Source of the DNA: CBDFLS01 sp965249185
GTDB taxonomy: Bacteria; Chloroflexota; Dehalococcoidia; Lucifugimonadales; Australimonadaceae
DNA: 64,000 nt
Direction: 5' to 3'
Assembly: GCA_965249185.1 (NCBI GenBank)
Contig: CBDFLS010000002.1
Location: forward strand, 1,860,001-1,924,000
Shown here: in pieces, positions 51,914 through 61,244 of the stretch
Layout: every line of letters begins with the position of its first letter
How positions within the stretch are numbered: the first letter of the stretch is position 1
Translations under genes and position numbers: made by a program
The notes under the pieces: model-generated
Databases searched by the model: none
Told to the model about the DNA's origin: nothing
Seen by the model: the letters and a program-made list of their open reading frames with translations, nothing else

Positions 51914-53617
51914 CTATTTGTGACCGTTCGGTTTCGGGGCGGCGCGGCGGCCGGTGCCCTTGGCCGGGTCCATCTCCACGCCGTAGTCCCGCAGGGCCGC
52001 TTGGGGCGAGACGAGGCCCTGCTGGACGTCGGCCACCACCGATTCCACCGGCCGGTCGAAGGGATCGCCGAAGCCGCCGCTGCCGGCGTCCAGCGACGTG
52101 AGGGTCTCCCCCGGCTGAAGCGTCTGCTCCCCGGAATAGAGGAGGTGGCGCCCCTTGGGGTGGACCGGCTTGCCTTCGATGAGCACCTCCCGCGACGCAC
52201 CGTGCTTTCCTCCCTGGTATCCCATGGGCGGGAAAGAGGTGCGGTTGGCGAAGCATGCCACCGCGATGGGTCCTTCGGAGCGGTTGCGGAACTCCATCCG
52301 CTGGCCAAGCCCGCCCCGGAACAGGCCCGGACCGCCGGAGTCCTGGCGCAGCTCCTTTCGGCCTATCAGGATGTCGGTGGTGCTCTCCAGCGCCTCCACC
52401 GAGGAGACGGAGGTGTTGGCGGGCCCCATGGTGGTGTGCAGGCCGTCCTTGGTGGCTCTGGCGCCGAAGCCGCCCGCCGAGAAACAGATGTTGGAGAAGG
52501 GCTTCCCCCGTAGGTCGTGGCCCACGAAATTGAAGAGGTTCATCATGCCCATCTCGCCGGCGAGACGCTCGGGCAGCACTTCCGCCAGGGCGCCCCAGAT
52601 GCCGAAGGGCACGAACTGTCCTATGGCGTGGCGCGCCCCCGAGGCCGTGGGGGGCAGGGCGTTCAGGATGCACCCCTCCGGAGCCGTGATGGTCAGCGGT
52701 CGGATGCTGCCGTCGTTGTTGGGGATGGAGGGCGTGGTGATGCACTTCATGGCGTAGCTGGCGTAGGCGGAGGTGTAGCAGAGGGGGACGTTGACGCCCG
52801 CGGGCACGCAAGGGCCGGTCCCGGCGAAATCGATCACCGCCTCGTCGCCCCGGATCTCCACCGCGCAGGCGATGTCGATGCTGCTGTCGAAGCCCTCGAT
52901 CTGAAACTCGTGGCTGTAGCGTCCGTCGGGGATGCGCAGGATCTCCTGGCGGACCGACGCCTCCGTCCGGGCGCGGATGGCCTCGGAGAGGGAGTCCAGG
53001 CTCTCCATGCCGTACTCCGCCATGAGCGCCAGGAGCTGGTGCGCGCCCCGCTCGTTGGCGGCGATGTTGGCGTGGACATCCCCCAGGGTCTGCTCCGGGA
53101 CCCGGGAGTTCGACCGTATGAGGGCTACCAGCGTTTCGTTGAGGCGTCCCTCCTCGGCCAGCTTCATTGGCGGGATACGCATTCCCTCCTCATAGACCTC
53201 CCTGGCCACGGCGGAGAAGCCGATGCCGCCGATATCGGGGACGTGGGTGATGGTCCCGGTGAAGGCGACCAGATCGGCACCTCGGAACACCGGACGGATG
53301 ACTGTGATGTCGAAGATGTGGCCCGTCCCCATCCAGGGGTCGTTGGTGATGAAGAGGTCGCCGGGGCGGACGCTCTCTGGCGGGAAGCGCTTCAGGAAGT
53401 GGGGCATGGAAAGCGAGAGGGTGCCCACGAAGGCGGGGGCGCAATAGGTGCACTGGCTGAGGAGCAGCCCCTGCCGGTCGAAGACGGCGCAGCAGAGGTC
53501 GAAGGCCTCCCGGACAATGGTGGAGAAGGCGGTGCGGATCAGCGCCAGGAACATCTCGTCGGCGATGGCCACCAGCCGGTCCCATTGGATGGTCAGGGCT
53601 ACCTCATCTTGCTTCAT
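51914..53617 (-). CDS. hyuB: Hydantoinase B / oxoprolinase-family subunit
   Basis: Start ATG 53617 is 7 nt after AGGAGG. The 567-residue protein has the HyuB pattern throughout: LQCTYCAP-like region (LLLSQCTYCAPAFVGTLSLS), DLFITNDPWMGTGHIFDIT, LGDVHANIAANERGAHQLLA, FAGTGPCVPAGVNVP and the glycine-rich end GPGLFRGGLGQRMEFRNRSE. It acts with HyuA in ATP-dependent opening of cyclic amides or related carboxylation. It follows HyuA by 26 bp. Confidence 0.92.
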   Translation of the reverse strand: MKQDEVALTIQWDRLVAIADEMFLALIRTAFSTIVREAFDLCCAVFDRQGLLLSQCTYCAPAFVGTLSLSMPHFLKRFPPESVRPGDLFITNDPWMGTGHIFDITVIRPVFRGADLVAFTGTITHVPDIGGIGFSAVAREVYEEGMRIPPMKLAEEGRLNETLVALIRSNSRVPEQTLGDVHANIAANERGAHQLLALMAEYGMESLDSLSEAIRARTEASVRQEILRIPDGRYSHEFQIEGFDSSIDIACAVEIRGDEAVIDFAGTGPCVPAGVNVPLCYTSAYASYAMKCITTPSIPNNDGSIRPLTITAPEGCILNALPPTASGARHAIGQFVPFGIWGALAEVLPERLAGEMGMMNLFNFVGHDLRGKPFSNICFSAGGFGARATKDGLHTTMGPANTSVSSVEALESTTDILIGRKELRQDSGGPGLFRGGLGQRMEFRNRSEGPIAVACFANRTSFPPMGYQGGKHGASREVLIEGKPVHPKGRHLLYSGEQTLQPGETLTSLDAGSGGFGDPFDRPVESVVADVQQGLVSPQAALRDYGVEMDPAKGTGRRAAPKPNGHK

Positions 53618-53643
53618 GGCCACGCCTCCTGGCTTGCGCGTCG

Positions 53644-55758
53644 TTATGACTCGGAAATGACGATCCGGATGTTCAGGTGCTCGTCCACCCGGCCCACGTC
53701 TCCCGGACCGAGGAGCAGCGACGACTCGCGCTCCTCAACCACGGCGGGCCCCGTAACCACGTCCTGGGGCGCCAGGCGGTACCGGTCGTAGATGGGACAG
53801 CGCTGGAAGCCGCCCGTCTCGAAGATGTACACGTCGCGGTGCCCTTTCAGGGCCGGATGCCCGTCCGGCCCTTCCGTGGCGGGAACGGGAGGCGGCGGAG
53901 GCGTCGCCGAGCCGCGGGTGAGGCGTAGGTCCAGGTCGGTGATAGGCCCGGCGCCCGCCACCTTCCAGTTCAGCACCTCCATGGACGCGCCGGAGGGGGC
54001 GGTGCCGTAGAGCTTGGTGTAGGCGGCCACGAAGCGGCGCTCCAGGTCGGCCCTCGTATCGCCGGAGTCCAGACCGTTGACCGCGACCTCGACGGTGTAG
54101 GACTGGCCCTGATAGCGCAGGTCCATGGTTCGCGTGAGGCTCGCGTCCTCCGGGGGCACCCGGGCCTGGCGGAGCATCTCCATGGTGCGCGCCTCCAGCG
54201 CCGCGAACCGCTGCTTCATGCGCTCCGCCGTCACCTCGTCCAGGGGCTCGACGGCGGTCTGGACCGCGTCGAAGCCCAGCGGGGTGACCAGCAGGCCGAA
54301 GGCGGAGAAGACCCCCGCGCCCCAGGGCACGACGACCCGACGGACTCCCAGCCGCTTCGCCACCCGCACGGCATGGACGGGTCCGGCACCGCCAAAGGCC
54401 ACCAGATCGTGGCCGATGATGTCCACGCCGGACTCGGCGGTGTGCAGCCGGAAAGCGCGGGCTATATTCTCATTGGCAACGTCGTGGACCCCGCGGGCGG
54501 CCTCTAGCACCTCCACGCCCAAGGGCTCCGCCACCTCCCGCTGGAGGGCCTGGCGGCCCGCCTCCAGGTCCAGGCGCATCTCGCCGCCCAGGAAGAAGCC
54601 GGGGTTCAGGTAGCCCAGGAGCAGGTCCGCGTCGGTGACCGTGGGGTGGGCGCCGCCGCGCGCGTAGCAGGCCGGTCCGGGATCGGCGCCCGCGCTCTCG
54701 GGTCCCACCCGGAGCCGGCCCAGCGTATCCACGCTGGCGATGCTGCCGCCGCCCGCGCCGATCTCGATGAGCTGCACCGCCGGGACCATCAGGGGAAAGC
54801 CACTGCCCTTCTTGTACTTGTAGGACCGGGCCACCTCGGCGGCGTACTCCTTCCGGAGCGCTCCGTCCTTGATCACGCACCCCTTGGCCGTGGTCCCGCC
54901 CATGTCGAAGGCCAGCAGGTCCTTGACCCCGATGCCCCGGCCCAGGTACTGGCTCATGAGGGCGCCGGCCACCGGCCCCGACTCCAGCAGCAGGACCGGG
55001 TACCGGGCCGCGGTCTCGACGGTGATGGCGCCGCCGGCGGAGGTCATCAGATAGAGGTCGCCCCGGAAACCGCGCCGCCGCAGCCCGTCCTCCAATCGCT
55101 CCAGGTACCCTTGGATCAGGGGCTGGACGTATGCGTTCACCACCGTGGTGGAGGTGCGCTCGTACTCGCCGATGAAGGCCGTGATGTCCGAGGAGATGGA
55201 GACGTGGAGCTGGGGGAACTCGGCGGCCAGGATCTCCTTGATGCGGCGCTCGTGGGCGGGGTTGGCGTAGCTGTGCAGCAGGCACACGGCCACCGAGCCG
55301 GCTTCCGCCCGCAGCAGCTCGCCCACCTCCGTCCTCAGGGAGTCCTCGTCCAGCTCCCGGAGGATGGAGCCGTAGTGGTCGGTCCGCTCACGGACCTCCC
55401 GGCGCAAGTGGCGGGGGGCCAGTGGAGCCGGGAACTCGATGCCGAGGTCATAGATGTCGAAGCGGACCTCGCGGCGGATCTCCAGGGTGTCGCGGAAGCC
55501 CTCGGTGGCCAGCAGGCCCACCACGGCGCCCCTGCGCTCGATCACCGCGTTGGACACCAGCGTCGTACCGTGCACCACCTGCTCCACCGCGTCCAGGGGC
55601 ACGCCGTGACGCTTCAGGAGCAGGTCCAGGCCCTCCAGCGCTCCGACCGATGGGTCCTGGGGGGTGGTGGGGTGCTTCTCCACGGCGATGCTCCCCTGGT
55701 CCACCAGGACGAAGTCGGTGAAGGTGCCCCCTACGTCGATGCCGATACGGGTGCGCAC
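53644..55758 (-). CDS. hyuA: Hydantoinase A / oxoprolinase-family subunit
   Basis: GTG 55758 is chosen because AAGGAAGGG lies just upstream and the product then starts directly with the ATPase motif RTRIGIDVGGTFTDF. The 704-residue protein shows VVHGTTLVSNAVIERRGAVV, the central DLLAFDMGGTTAKGCVIKDG and EIGAGGGSIASVDTLGRLRV. The C-terminal domain ends VGRVDEHLNIRIVISES. It is an actin-like ATPase that forms a complex with HyuB. The substrate cannot be named from sequence; hydantoin, 5-oxoproline or N-methylhydantoin are all possible. Confidence 0.92.
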   Translation of the reverse strand: MRTRIGIDVGGTFTDFVLVDQGSIAVEKHPTTPQDPSVGALEGLDLLLKRHGVPLDAVEQVVHGTTLVSNAVIERRGAVVGLLATEGFRDTLEIRREVRFDIYDLGIEFPAPLAPRHLRREVRERTDHYGSILRELDEDSLRTEVGELLRAEAGSVAVCLLHSYANPAHERRIKEILAAEFPQLHVSISSDITAFIGEYERTSTTVVNAYVQPLIQGYLERLEDGLRRRGFRGDLYLMTSAGGAITVETAARYPVLLLESGPVAGALMSQYLGRGIGVKDLLAFDMGGTTAKGCVIKDGALRKEYAAEVARSYKYKKGSGFPLMVPAVQLIEIGAGGGSIASVDTLGRLRVGPESAGADPGPACYARGGAHPTVTDADLLLGYLNPGFFLGGEMRLDLEAGRQALQREVAEPLGVEVLEAARGVHDVANENIARAFRLHTAESGVDIIGHDLVAFGGAGPVHAVRVAKRLGVRRVVVPWGAGVFSAFGLLVTPLGFDAVQTAVEPLDEVTAERMKQRFAALEARTMEMLRQARVPPEDASLTRTMDLRYQGQSYTVEVAVNGLDSGDTRADLERRFVAAYTKLYGTAPSGASMEVLNWKVAGAGPITDLDLRLTRGSATPPPPPVPATEGPDGHPALKGHRDVYIFETGGFQRCPIYDRYRLAPQDVVTGPAVVEERESSLLLGPGDVGRVDEHLNIRIVISES

Positions 55759-55849
55759 GGTGGCGGCCCTTCCTTCTTTTCGGGCATCATGCTGATACTG
55801 GCCGACCGTCATGCTACTACTGGGCCCAGGGAGCGGCAAGCGGGAGCTG

Positions 55850-57415
55850 TCAGCTAACGCGAGTCGTCTCTTCAGGCGGCCCGTATTGCGCTTGGGGAGG
55901 ACGGTACTGAATAAACAGGAGGGCGATGAGGGAGCTGCCGAGGGCCATGCCGCCGCCTGCGAGCATGACCACCCGGAAGGCGGCGACGAAGGACTCGTCG
56001 ATGGCGCGCTGGATGGAGACCGTGAGCTCGGGGGCGAGGTCCACGGGCACCTCGATGCCGGCGAGCTGGTTGCGCTGCTCCTCCAGCCGGGCCGCCATCG
56101 GCGCCGGTGGGTCGATGACGGCGAGCCGGTCGTCCAGGGCGCCGTTGAAGGTGGCCAGGGCCACCACGCCCATGACCGCGATGGCCAGGAGCGAGGCGGT
56201 CCGGGAGATGGCGTTGTTCACGCCGGACGCGGCGCCCGCGTGGCTGGCGTCGGCGCTGCCCATGACGACGGTGACCAGCGGCGTTACGCAGATGGCCATG
56301 CCGAGGCCCAGCGCGACCACGCCGGGGAAGAACGTGGTCCAATAGCTGCCGCCGATGCCGGGCACCGCGAGCAGGCCGAACCCGGCCGCGGCGATGGCCG
56401 GCCCCACCACCAGGGGCGCCTTGGCGCCGTATCGCTGGGTCAGGCCGCCGGCCCAGCGCGATAGCACGGCGATGATGACGATGAACGGCAGGAAGGCCGC
56501 GCCGGCGGCCGTGACCGAGTACCCCTGCACCTGAATGAGATTGAACGGCAGGAAGAAGAGCGAGCCTCCCAGCGCGCCATAAAGGAGCAGCGTTAATAGA
56601 TTCGCCCCGGTGAAGTTGCGGGACTTGAACATGGCGACTTGGACCATCGGGGCCGCGACGCGCAGTTCGACGAGCACAAAGGCGATGAGTCCGGCCGCGC
56701 CCATGCCGAGGGCGCCGAGCACGAGCCCGTGGGTGAGGCCGTAGTTCGCCGATTCGATGAACCCGTAGATAAGGCCCCCCAACCCAACGACGCTGAGCGC
56801 GGCGCCCGGCCAGTCCAGGCGTCCGGTGGCCTGCTCATCCCGGCTTTCGTCCACGAGGGTGAACAGCAGCGCGAGGACCACCACGGCCAGCGGGATGTTG
56901 ATGAAGAAGACCCACCGCCACGAGAGGTTGGTGACCAGCCAGCCGCCGAGCACCGGGCCCAGGGCCGCCGTGATGGCGGTGAAGCCGGCCCAGGTGCCGA
57001 TCGCCTTGCCCCGCGCCTCCTCCGCGAAGGACGCGCTGATGATGGCCAAGCTGCCGGGCACCAGGAGCGCGGCGCCGATGCCCTGGACGGCCCGGGCGGC
57101 GATGAGCTGCTCGGCGTTGGGCGCCAGACCGCACCAGACGGAGGCCAGGGTGAAAACCACCACGCCCGATGCGAAGGTCCGCCGCCGGCCGATACGGTCG
57201 CCCAGTGAACCGCCCACTAAAAGGAGGGCCGCCAGGAAGAGGGCGTAGGCCTCCACCACCCACTGGAGCTGGCTGACCGTGGCGCTCAGGTCGGTCTGAA
57301 GGACGGGCAGCGCGACGCTGACGGCGGTGCCGTCGATGAAGGCCATGCTGGAGCCCAGGATCGTCGCCGCCAGCACCCAGGGCCCGGCGCGGCGCGCGCA
57401 CGGCTTCGTCGCCAC
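55850..57415 (-). CDS. DHA2-type MFS drug transporter (14 helices)
   Basis: The probable start is GTG 57415; a GTG near 57470 is the alternative. Motif A is GGSLGDRIGRRR, and the antiporter motif is present (GPVLGGWLVTNLSWRWVFFI). FIDGTAVSVALPVLQTDLSA at the first helix is typical of EmrB/QacA-like proteins. There are about 14 hydrophobic segments with a large loop before the last helix. It exports drugs or other small molecules with proton exchange. It lies directly downstream of thiI on the same strand. Confidence 0.9.
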   Translation of the reverse strand: MATKPCARRAGPWVLAATILGSSMAFIDGTAVSVALPVLQTDLSATVSQLQWVVEAYALFLAALLLVGGSLGDRIGRRRTFASGVVVFTLASVWCGLAPNAEQLIAARAVQGIGAALLVPGSLAIISASFAEEARGKAIGTWAGFTAITAALGPVLGGWLVTNLSWRWVFFINIPLAVVVLALLFTLVDESRDEQATGRLDWPGAALSVVGLGGLIYGFIESANYGLTHGLVLGALGMGAAGLIAFVLVELRVAAPMVQVAMFKSRNFTGANLLTLLLYGALGGSLFFLPFNLIQVQGYSVTAAGAAFLPFIVIIAVLSRWAGGLTQRYGAKAPLVVGPAIAAAGFGLLAVPGIGGSYWTTFFPGVVALGLGMAICVTPLVTVVMGSADASHAGAASGVNNAISRTASLLAIAVMGVVALATFNGALDDRLAVIDPPAPMAARLEEQRNQLAGIEVPVDLAPELTVSIQRAIDESFVAAFRVVMLAGGGMALGSSLIALLFIQYRPPQAQYGPPEETTRVS

Positions 57416-57482
57416 CCTGGAACGGATAACACCCTCGTCGCACGGCTGATTGAAGTGGAGAAACACGGCTGGCTTTTGTCGG

Positions 57483-58748
57483 TCAGTCGGCGGCGGCGCT
57501 GCCGGCCCTGGCCCCCGGCCGGGACTCGCGGAGCTCGGAGGCATCGCGGCGGCCTTCTGGGCTCCGCGCCGGCGGCGGCGGGTCGTGCCGGTAATCGAAC
57601 AGCTCCGCGGCGGCCACGGCCTGCTCCACCAGGCCGGCCACGTCCAGCCCCGCCTCCAGCGAACGCACCTTGGCCACCGACACCCTGGTGGCGGGCGACT
57701 TGGGCACGAAGAGGCTGCAGCAGTCCTCATCCGGCAGGATGGAGAGCTCATACGTGCCGATAGCCCGGGCCTGGTCGGTGATCTCCTGCTTGTCCTGGCC
57801 AACCAGCGGGCGCAGCACCGGCATCTCCACCGACTCGTCGATGGTGACGATGTTCTGGAGGGTCTGGGAGCCCACCTGGCCCAGGCTTTCGCCGGTCACC
57901 AGCGCCAGGGCCTTCTCGCGCCGGGCGATGGCCTCGGCGATGCGGAACATGAAGCGTCGATAGAGCACCACGCGGAAGGCGCCGGGCACGCTCAGGAGCA
58001 TCTGGCGCTGGACGTCGGCGAAGGGCACCAGATAGAGCCGCGTTTCGTACTGGAAGGCGTTGAGCAGTTCGGCCAGCTCCTTGGCCTTCTCCCGCGAGCG
58101 CCCTTCGACCAGTGGGAAGCTGTGGAAGTGGACCAGCACGCTGTTGCAGCCGCGGTGCACCATGCGCCAGGCCGCCACGGGCGAGTCGATGCCGCCGGAC
58201 ATGAGGATTGCCACCCTGCCGCCGGTGCCCACGGGCAGGCCGCCAGCCCCCGGGGTCTCCTCCGTGTAGACGAAGGCGTCGTTCGGCAGCACCTCCACGT
58301 GGACGTCCAGCTCGTGGTGCGTCAGGTCCACCCTGGCGCCGCTGCGCTCCCGCACCATGTCTCCGAGGCGCACGTTCAGCTCATGAGAGGTCATGGAGAA
58401 GGACTTGTCGGCGCGCCGGGCGGAGATACGGAAGGAGGCGAACCGCTCCTGGGTGGTGACCTCCGCCACCAACCGCTCGATGGCGCTGTAGACGGGCGGG
58501 GCCCGGTGTGCCAGGCAGACCTTGACCGCGCCGGAGACCACGGCGAGCCGTCGGCGCACCGCCTCCCAGTCGGCATCCGGTTCCAGGGTGCAGCGCACCA
58601 GCAGGTGCTCGGACCACACGCGGCGCACGCCCAGGCCCGCCGTGGCGCGGCGGATGTTCGCCACCAGCGCCCTGATGAACATAGGGCGGTTCTTGCCCTT
58701 GAGGGCCACCTCGTGGAAGCGGACGATAACGTCGCGGGGCTGGTCCAT
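57483..58748 (-). CDS. thiI: tRNA 4-thiouridine synthetase ThiI
   Basis: This 421-residue protein has an N-terminal ferredoxin-like/THUMP region (VIVRFHEVALKGKNRPMFIR, ARVDLTHHELDVHVEVL) and a PP-loop domain with RVAILMSGGIDSPVAAWRMV. It also has TGESLGQVGSQTLQN and the conserved DEDCCSLFVPKSPAT with cysteines. There is no rhodanese domain; the C-terminal about 35 residues are low complexity. It makes s4U8 in tRNA and can feed sulfur to thiamine synthesis. GAGGAG precedes the ATG. Confidence 0.95.
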   Translation of the reverse strand: MDQPRDVIVRFHEVALKGKNRPMFIRALVANIRRATAGLGVRRVWSEHLLVRCTLEPDADWEAVRRRLAVVSGAVKVCLAHRAPPVYSAIERLVAEVTTQERFASFRISARRADKSFSMTSHELNVRLGDMVRERSGARVDLTHHELDVHVEVLPNDAFVYTEETPGAGGLPVGTGGRVAILMSGGIDSPVAAWRMVHRGCNSVLVHFHSFPLVEGRSREKAKELAELLNAFQYETRLYLVPFADVQRQMLLSVPGAFRVVLYRRFMFRIAEAIARREKALALVTGESLGQVGSQTLQNIVTIDESVEMPVLRPLVGQDKQEITDQARAIGTYELSILPDEDCCSLFVPKSPATRVSVAKVRSLEAGLDVAGLVEQAVAAAELFDYRHDPPPPARSPEGRRDASELRESRPGARAGSAAAD

Positions 58749-58769
58749 GCGTCTCCTCGGTGACGCCGT

Positions 58770-58813
58770 CTATCTTATCAGGCCAGTAGGGCTATCTTAT
58801 CAGGCCAGTAGGG
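58770..58813. repeat. Perfect 22-bp tandem duplication upstream of thiI
   Basis: CTATCTTATCAGGCCAGTAG plus GG occurs at 58770-58791 and again at 58792-58813 without mismatch. It lies in the divergent region between thiI and the dehydrogenase and may duplicate a regulatory site. Confidence 0.85.
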
Positions 58814-58909
58814 CGCCGGTGGTCTTGACACGCCCTGGGCCTGCGCCTACGGTTGTGGCCTCCCAACAGGACACATGACGAGGGCAGACGCCCGGAGGAG
58901 GAGCGACCG

Positions 58910-59887
58910 ATGAAAGCGGCGAGGCTCGCGGGTTACCGGCGTTTCGAGCTATTGGACGTGGAGAAGCCCACCGCCAAAGACGGCGAGTGCCTCGTCAGGC
59001 TCGAGCGGCTCTCGGTTTGCGGCAGCGACATCCACCGGGAGTACGCCCATGCGCACCCCGAGGAGGAGTACCCACGGCGGCTGGGCGCGCCCTGTCACGA
59101 GTGCGCCGGCGTGGTGGTGGAGAGCCGGACCGACGCGCTCCACGAGGGCCAGCGGGTCATCGTGCTGCCGGGCAGCGAGGCGGACGGCGGGCCGGGGGGC
59201 CTGGTGGAGTACATCACCGCGACCCCTCCGCAGCTTATCGGCGTGCCCGACACCGGCGATCTGGCCGAGTGGGTCATGTGCCAGCCGGCGGGCACGGTGC
59301 TCTACGCTTGCCAGCGGATCGGCAGCCTGCTTGGCAAGGACGTGGTGGTGGTGGGGCAGGGGAGCATCGGGCTCTCGTTCGTCATGCTCGCGGTGCGGTC
59401 GGGGGCGCGCCAGGTCATAGGTGTCGACCGCGTGGACTACCGGCTCCGTTGGGCGGAGTCGCTGGGCGCGGCCCACACGGTCAATCCGGCGCGGGACAAC
59501 GCGGTGGAGGCGGTCCAGCAGCTCACCGGCGGCCGAGGCGCCGATGTGGTCGTCGAGGCCACCGGCGACCGGGAGGCGGTGCAGCTCTGCCAGTCGCTCG
59601 TCCGCCAGTTCGGGACGCTGGTGCTGTTCGGCATCCAGCTCGACCCCATCGTGCCCATGGACCTGAACATGCTGCTCTACAAGCAGCCCACCATTATTCC
59701 GACGGCCAACACCTTCACCGCCGACCCGGCCCGGGTGGTGCGGGAGATGGTGGAGCTGAAGGAGCGCGGATGGATAGACCCGGGGCGGCTGGTGACCCAC
59801 CAGGTGCCCTTCGAGGAGGTCCAGCGCTCCTACGATATGTACGAGCACCAGCAGGACGAGGTCATCAAGGTGGTGCTGGGCGTGTGA
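58910..59887 (+). CDS. Zinc-type alcohol dehydrogenase (MDR family)
   Basis: ATG 58910 follows GGAGGAGGAG. This 325-residue protein shows the catalytic zinc region (RLSVCGSDIHREYAH), GAPCHECAGVVVE and a Rossmann motif VVVVGQGSIGLSFVMLAVRS. The structural-zinc four-cysteine loop is not visible. It resembles sorbitol or threonine dehydrogenase-like MDR proteins of about 325-345 residues. It oxidises an alcohol with NAD(P); the substrate is unknown. It is upstream of and in line with the 2-oxo acid dehydrogenase operon. Confidence 0.9.
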   Translation: MKAARLAGYRRFELLDVEKPTAKDGECLVRLERLSVCGSDIHREYAHAHPEEEYPRRLGAPCHECAGVVVESRTDALHEGQRVIVLPGSEADGGPGGLVEYITATPPQLIGVPDTGDLAEWVMCQPAGTVLYACQRIGSLLGKDVVVVGQGSIGLSFVMLAVRSGARQVIGVDRVDYRLRWAESLGAAHTVNPARDNAVEAVQQLTGGRGADVVVEATGDREAVQLCQSLVRQFGTLVLFGIQLDPIVPMDLNMLLYKQPTIIPTANTFTADPARVVREMVELKERGWIDPGRLVTHQVPFEEVQRSYDMYEHQQDEVIKVVLGV

Positions 59888-59979
59888 GGCGGGGTTCACC
59901 TCGCACCCACCTGCGAAGTCTCAAGGCGGACTTTATCAGCGTAACGTCGTCAAGCCCGCGCCGCAGGCCTGGACGCGGC

Positions 59980-60007
59980 TTGGCCGTCGTTGAGCCGCTG
60001 CTATAAT
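59980..60007 (+). promoter_or_regulatory. Promoter of the E1-E2 operon
   Basis: TTGGCC (59980-59985) and TATAAT (60002-60007) are 16 bp apart, and the E1alpha ATG follows 28 bp downstream with AGGAGG in between. Confidence 0.6.
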
Positions 60008-60035
60008 GCCCTGGTTCTCTTCGGCAGGAGGGCTT

Positions 60036-61244
60036 ATGGCGCAGACCAAGGGCCGGGCGGCCGCGGCGAAGCTGGCGCCGGCGCTCCCCGACGGCCTGAC
60101 CCACGAGGGGCTGCTGGAGCTGTACGCCACCATGGTGCTGGCCCGCACTCTGGACGAACGGGCGTGGGCCATGAACCGCCAGGGCAAAGCGGCCATCGTC
60201 TCCTCCTGCCAAGGCCACGAGGCCGCCCAGCTCGCCAGCGTCTGGGCGCTGCGGCGCCACACCGCCAACTACTTCTGCTTCACCTACTACCGCGACCTGG
60301 CGGTGTGCCTGGCCCAGGGCCTGACGGTCCACGACGCCATGCTGGGCTATCTGGCCAAGGCCGGCGAGCCCTTCAGCGGCGCCCGCCAGTTCCCGCTTCA
60401 CGGCGCCGACCTGCCCCACAACGTCATCAACCTCTCCAACGTGGTGGGCGACCACGTGCCCCACGCCGTGGGCTGGGCCCTGGCATGCAGGATGCGCCGG
60501 TTGCCCACGGTGGTGGCCGTCTACTTCGGCGACGGCGCCACCAGCCAGGGCGATGTCCACGAGGCGATGAACTTCGCCTCGGTCCACCGGCTCCCCGTGC
60601 TCTTCCTGTGTGAGAACAACCGGTACGCCATCTCCGTGCCGCTGGAGAAGCAGATGGCCGTGGCGACGGTGGCCGAGCGCGCCGCCGCCTACGGCATGCC
60701 GGGCGTGACGGTGGATGGCACGGACGTGCCGGCGTCGTATGCGGCCACGGCGGAGGCCGCCCGGCGGGCGGCAGGCGGGGCCGGGCCGTCGCTGGTGGAG
60801 TTCATGGTGGAGCGCTCACTGCCCCACACCAGCGATGACGACGACACGCGCTACCGGCCCCGCGAGGAGCTGGAGGCGGGCCGCCTGCGGGACCCGCTGG
60901 CGCGGCTCCAACGGATGCTGCTCGAGACCGGCGTGTTGACCGGGGAGCGCGACGAGGAGTGCCGCCGCCGCGCCCGCCAGGAGGTGGATGACGCCACGGA
61001 GGCGGCCGAGGCGGCCCCGTACCCGGAGGCGGACACGTTCCACCGCCACGTCTACGGCGGGCGGGAGCATACCCCTGCTCATACTTCGACAAACCCTTCG
61101 CTCCGCTCAAGGGCTAAGGGCGCAGCACGAGCGGGAGCAATGGGATCAGGACGAAAGGAAGACGGTGTAGGGGAGGGCGCTTCCGTTCGTGGTGAGGCTC
61201 TCGAACCACGAGCGCGGGAGCAAGACGCGCCGGAGGAGGGCTGA
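60036..61244 (+). CDS. 2-oxo acid dehydrogenase E1 alpha subunit
   Basis: This 402-residue protein starts at ATG 60036, AGGAGG upstream. It belongs to the PDH/BCKDH E1alpha family: SCQGHEAAQLASVWAL, then the thiamine pyrophosphate motif YFGDGATSQGDVHEAMNFA ending in LCENN. The core ends at about residue 345. The tail of about 55 residues is unusual, made of two palindromic DNA units read as HTSTNPSLRSRAKG (348-366) and VRGEALEPRA (383-393). The stop overlaps E1beta. Substrate (pyruvate or branched-chain acid) cannot be decided. Confidence 0.92.
   Translation: MAQTKGRAAAAKLAPALPDGLTHEGLLELYATMVLARTLDERAWAMNRQGKAAIVSSCQGHEAAQLASVWALRRHTANYFCFTYYRDLAVCLAQGLTVHDAMLGYLAKAGEPFSGARQFPLHGADLPHNVINLSNVVGDHVPHAVGWALACRMRRLPTVVAVYFGDGATSQGDVHEAMNFASVHRLPVLFLCENNRYAISVPLEKQMAVATVAERAAAYGMPGVTVDGTDVPASYAATAEAARRAAGGAGPSLVEFMVERSLPHTSDDDDTRYRPREELEAGRLRDPLARLQRMLLETGVLTGERDEECRRRARQEVDDATEAAEAAPYPEADTFHRHVYGGREHTPAHTSTNPSLRSRAKGAARAGAMGSGRKEDGVGEGASVRGEALEPRAREQDAPEEG
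61077..61132 (+). repeat. Palindromic unit A inside E1alpha
   Basis: The 56-bp unit begins GCTCATACTTCGAC and ends AGCACGAGC, with inner CCCTT...AAGGG arms. It matches the unit at 62654-62709 in E2, of the same length and reading frame. Confidence 0.85.
61184..61214 (+). repeat. Palindromic unit B inside E1alpha
   Basis: The 31-bp unit has arms CGTTCGTGGT and ACCACGAGCG (9 of 10 pairing). The same unit is at 62497-62527 in E2, read as VRGEALEPRA in both. Confidence 0.85.

Noticed and set aside
54646..55857. Plus-strand open frame of 403 codons opposite HyuA
   Set aside because: It is antisense to a clear HyuA gene. Long antisense frames are usual in GC-rich genes, and the sequence is His/Gly/Ala/Arg-rich without domain patterns.
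57450..58763. Plus-strand open frame of 437 codons opposite ThiI
   Set aside because: ThiI on the minus strand carries all expected motifs, and the antisense frame has none.
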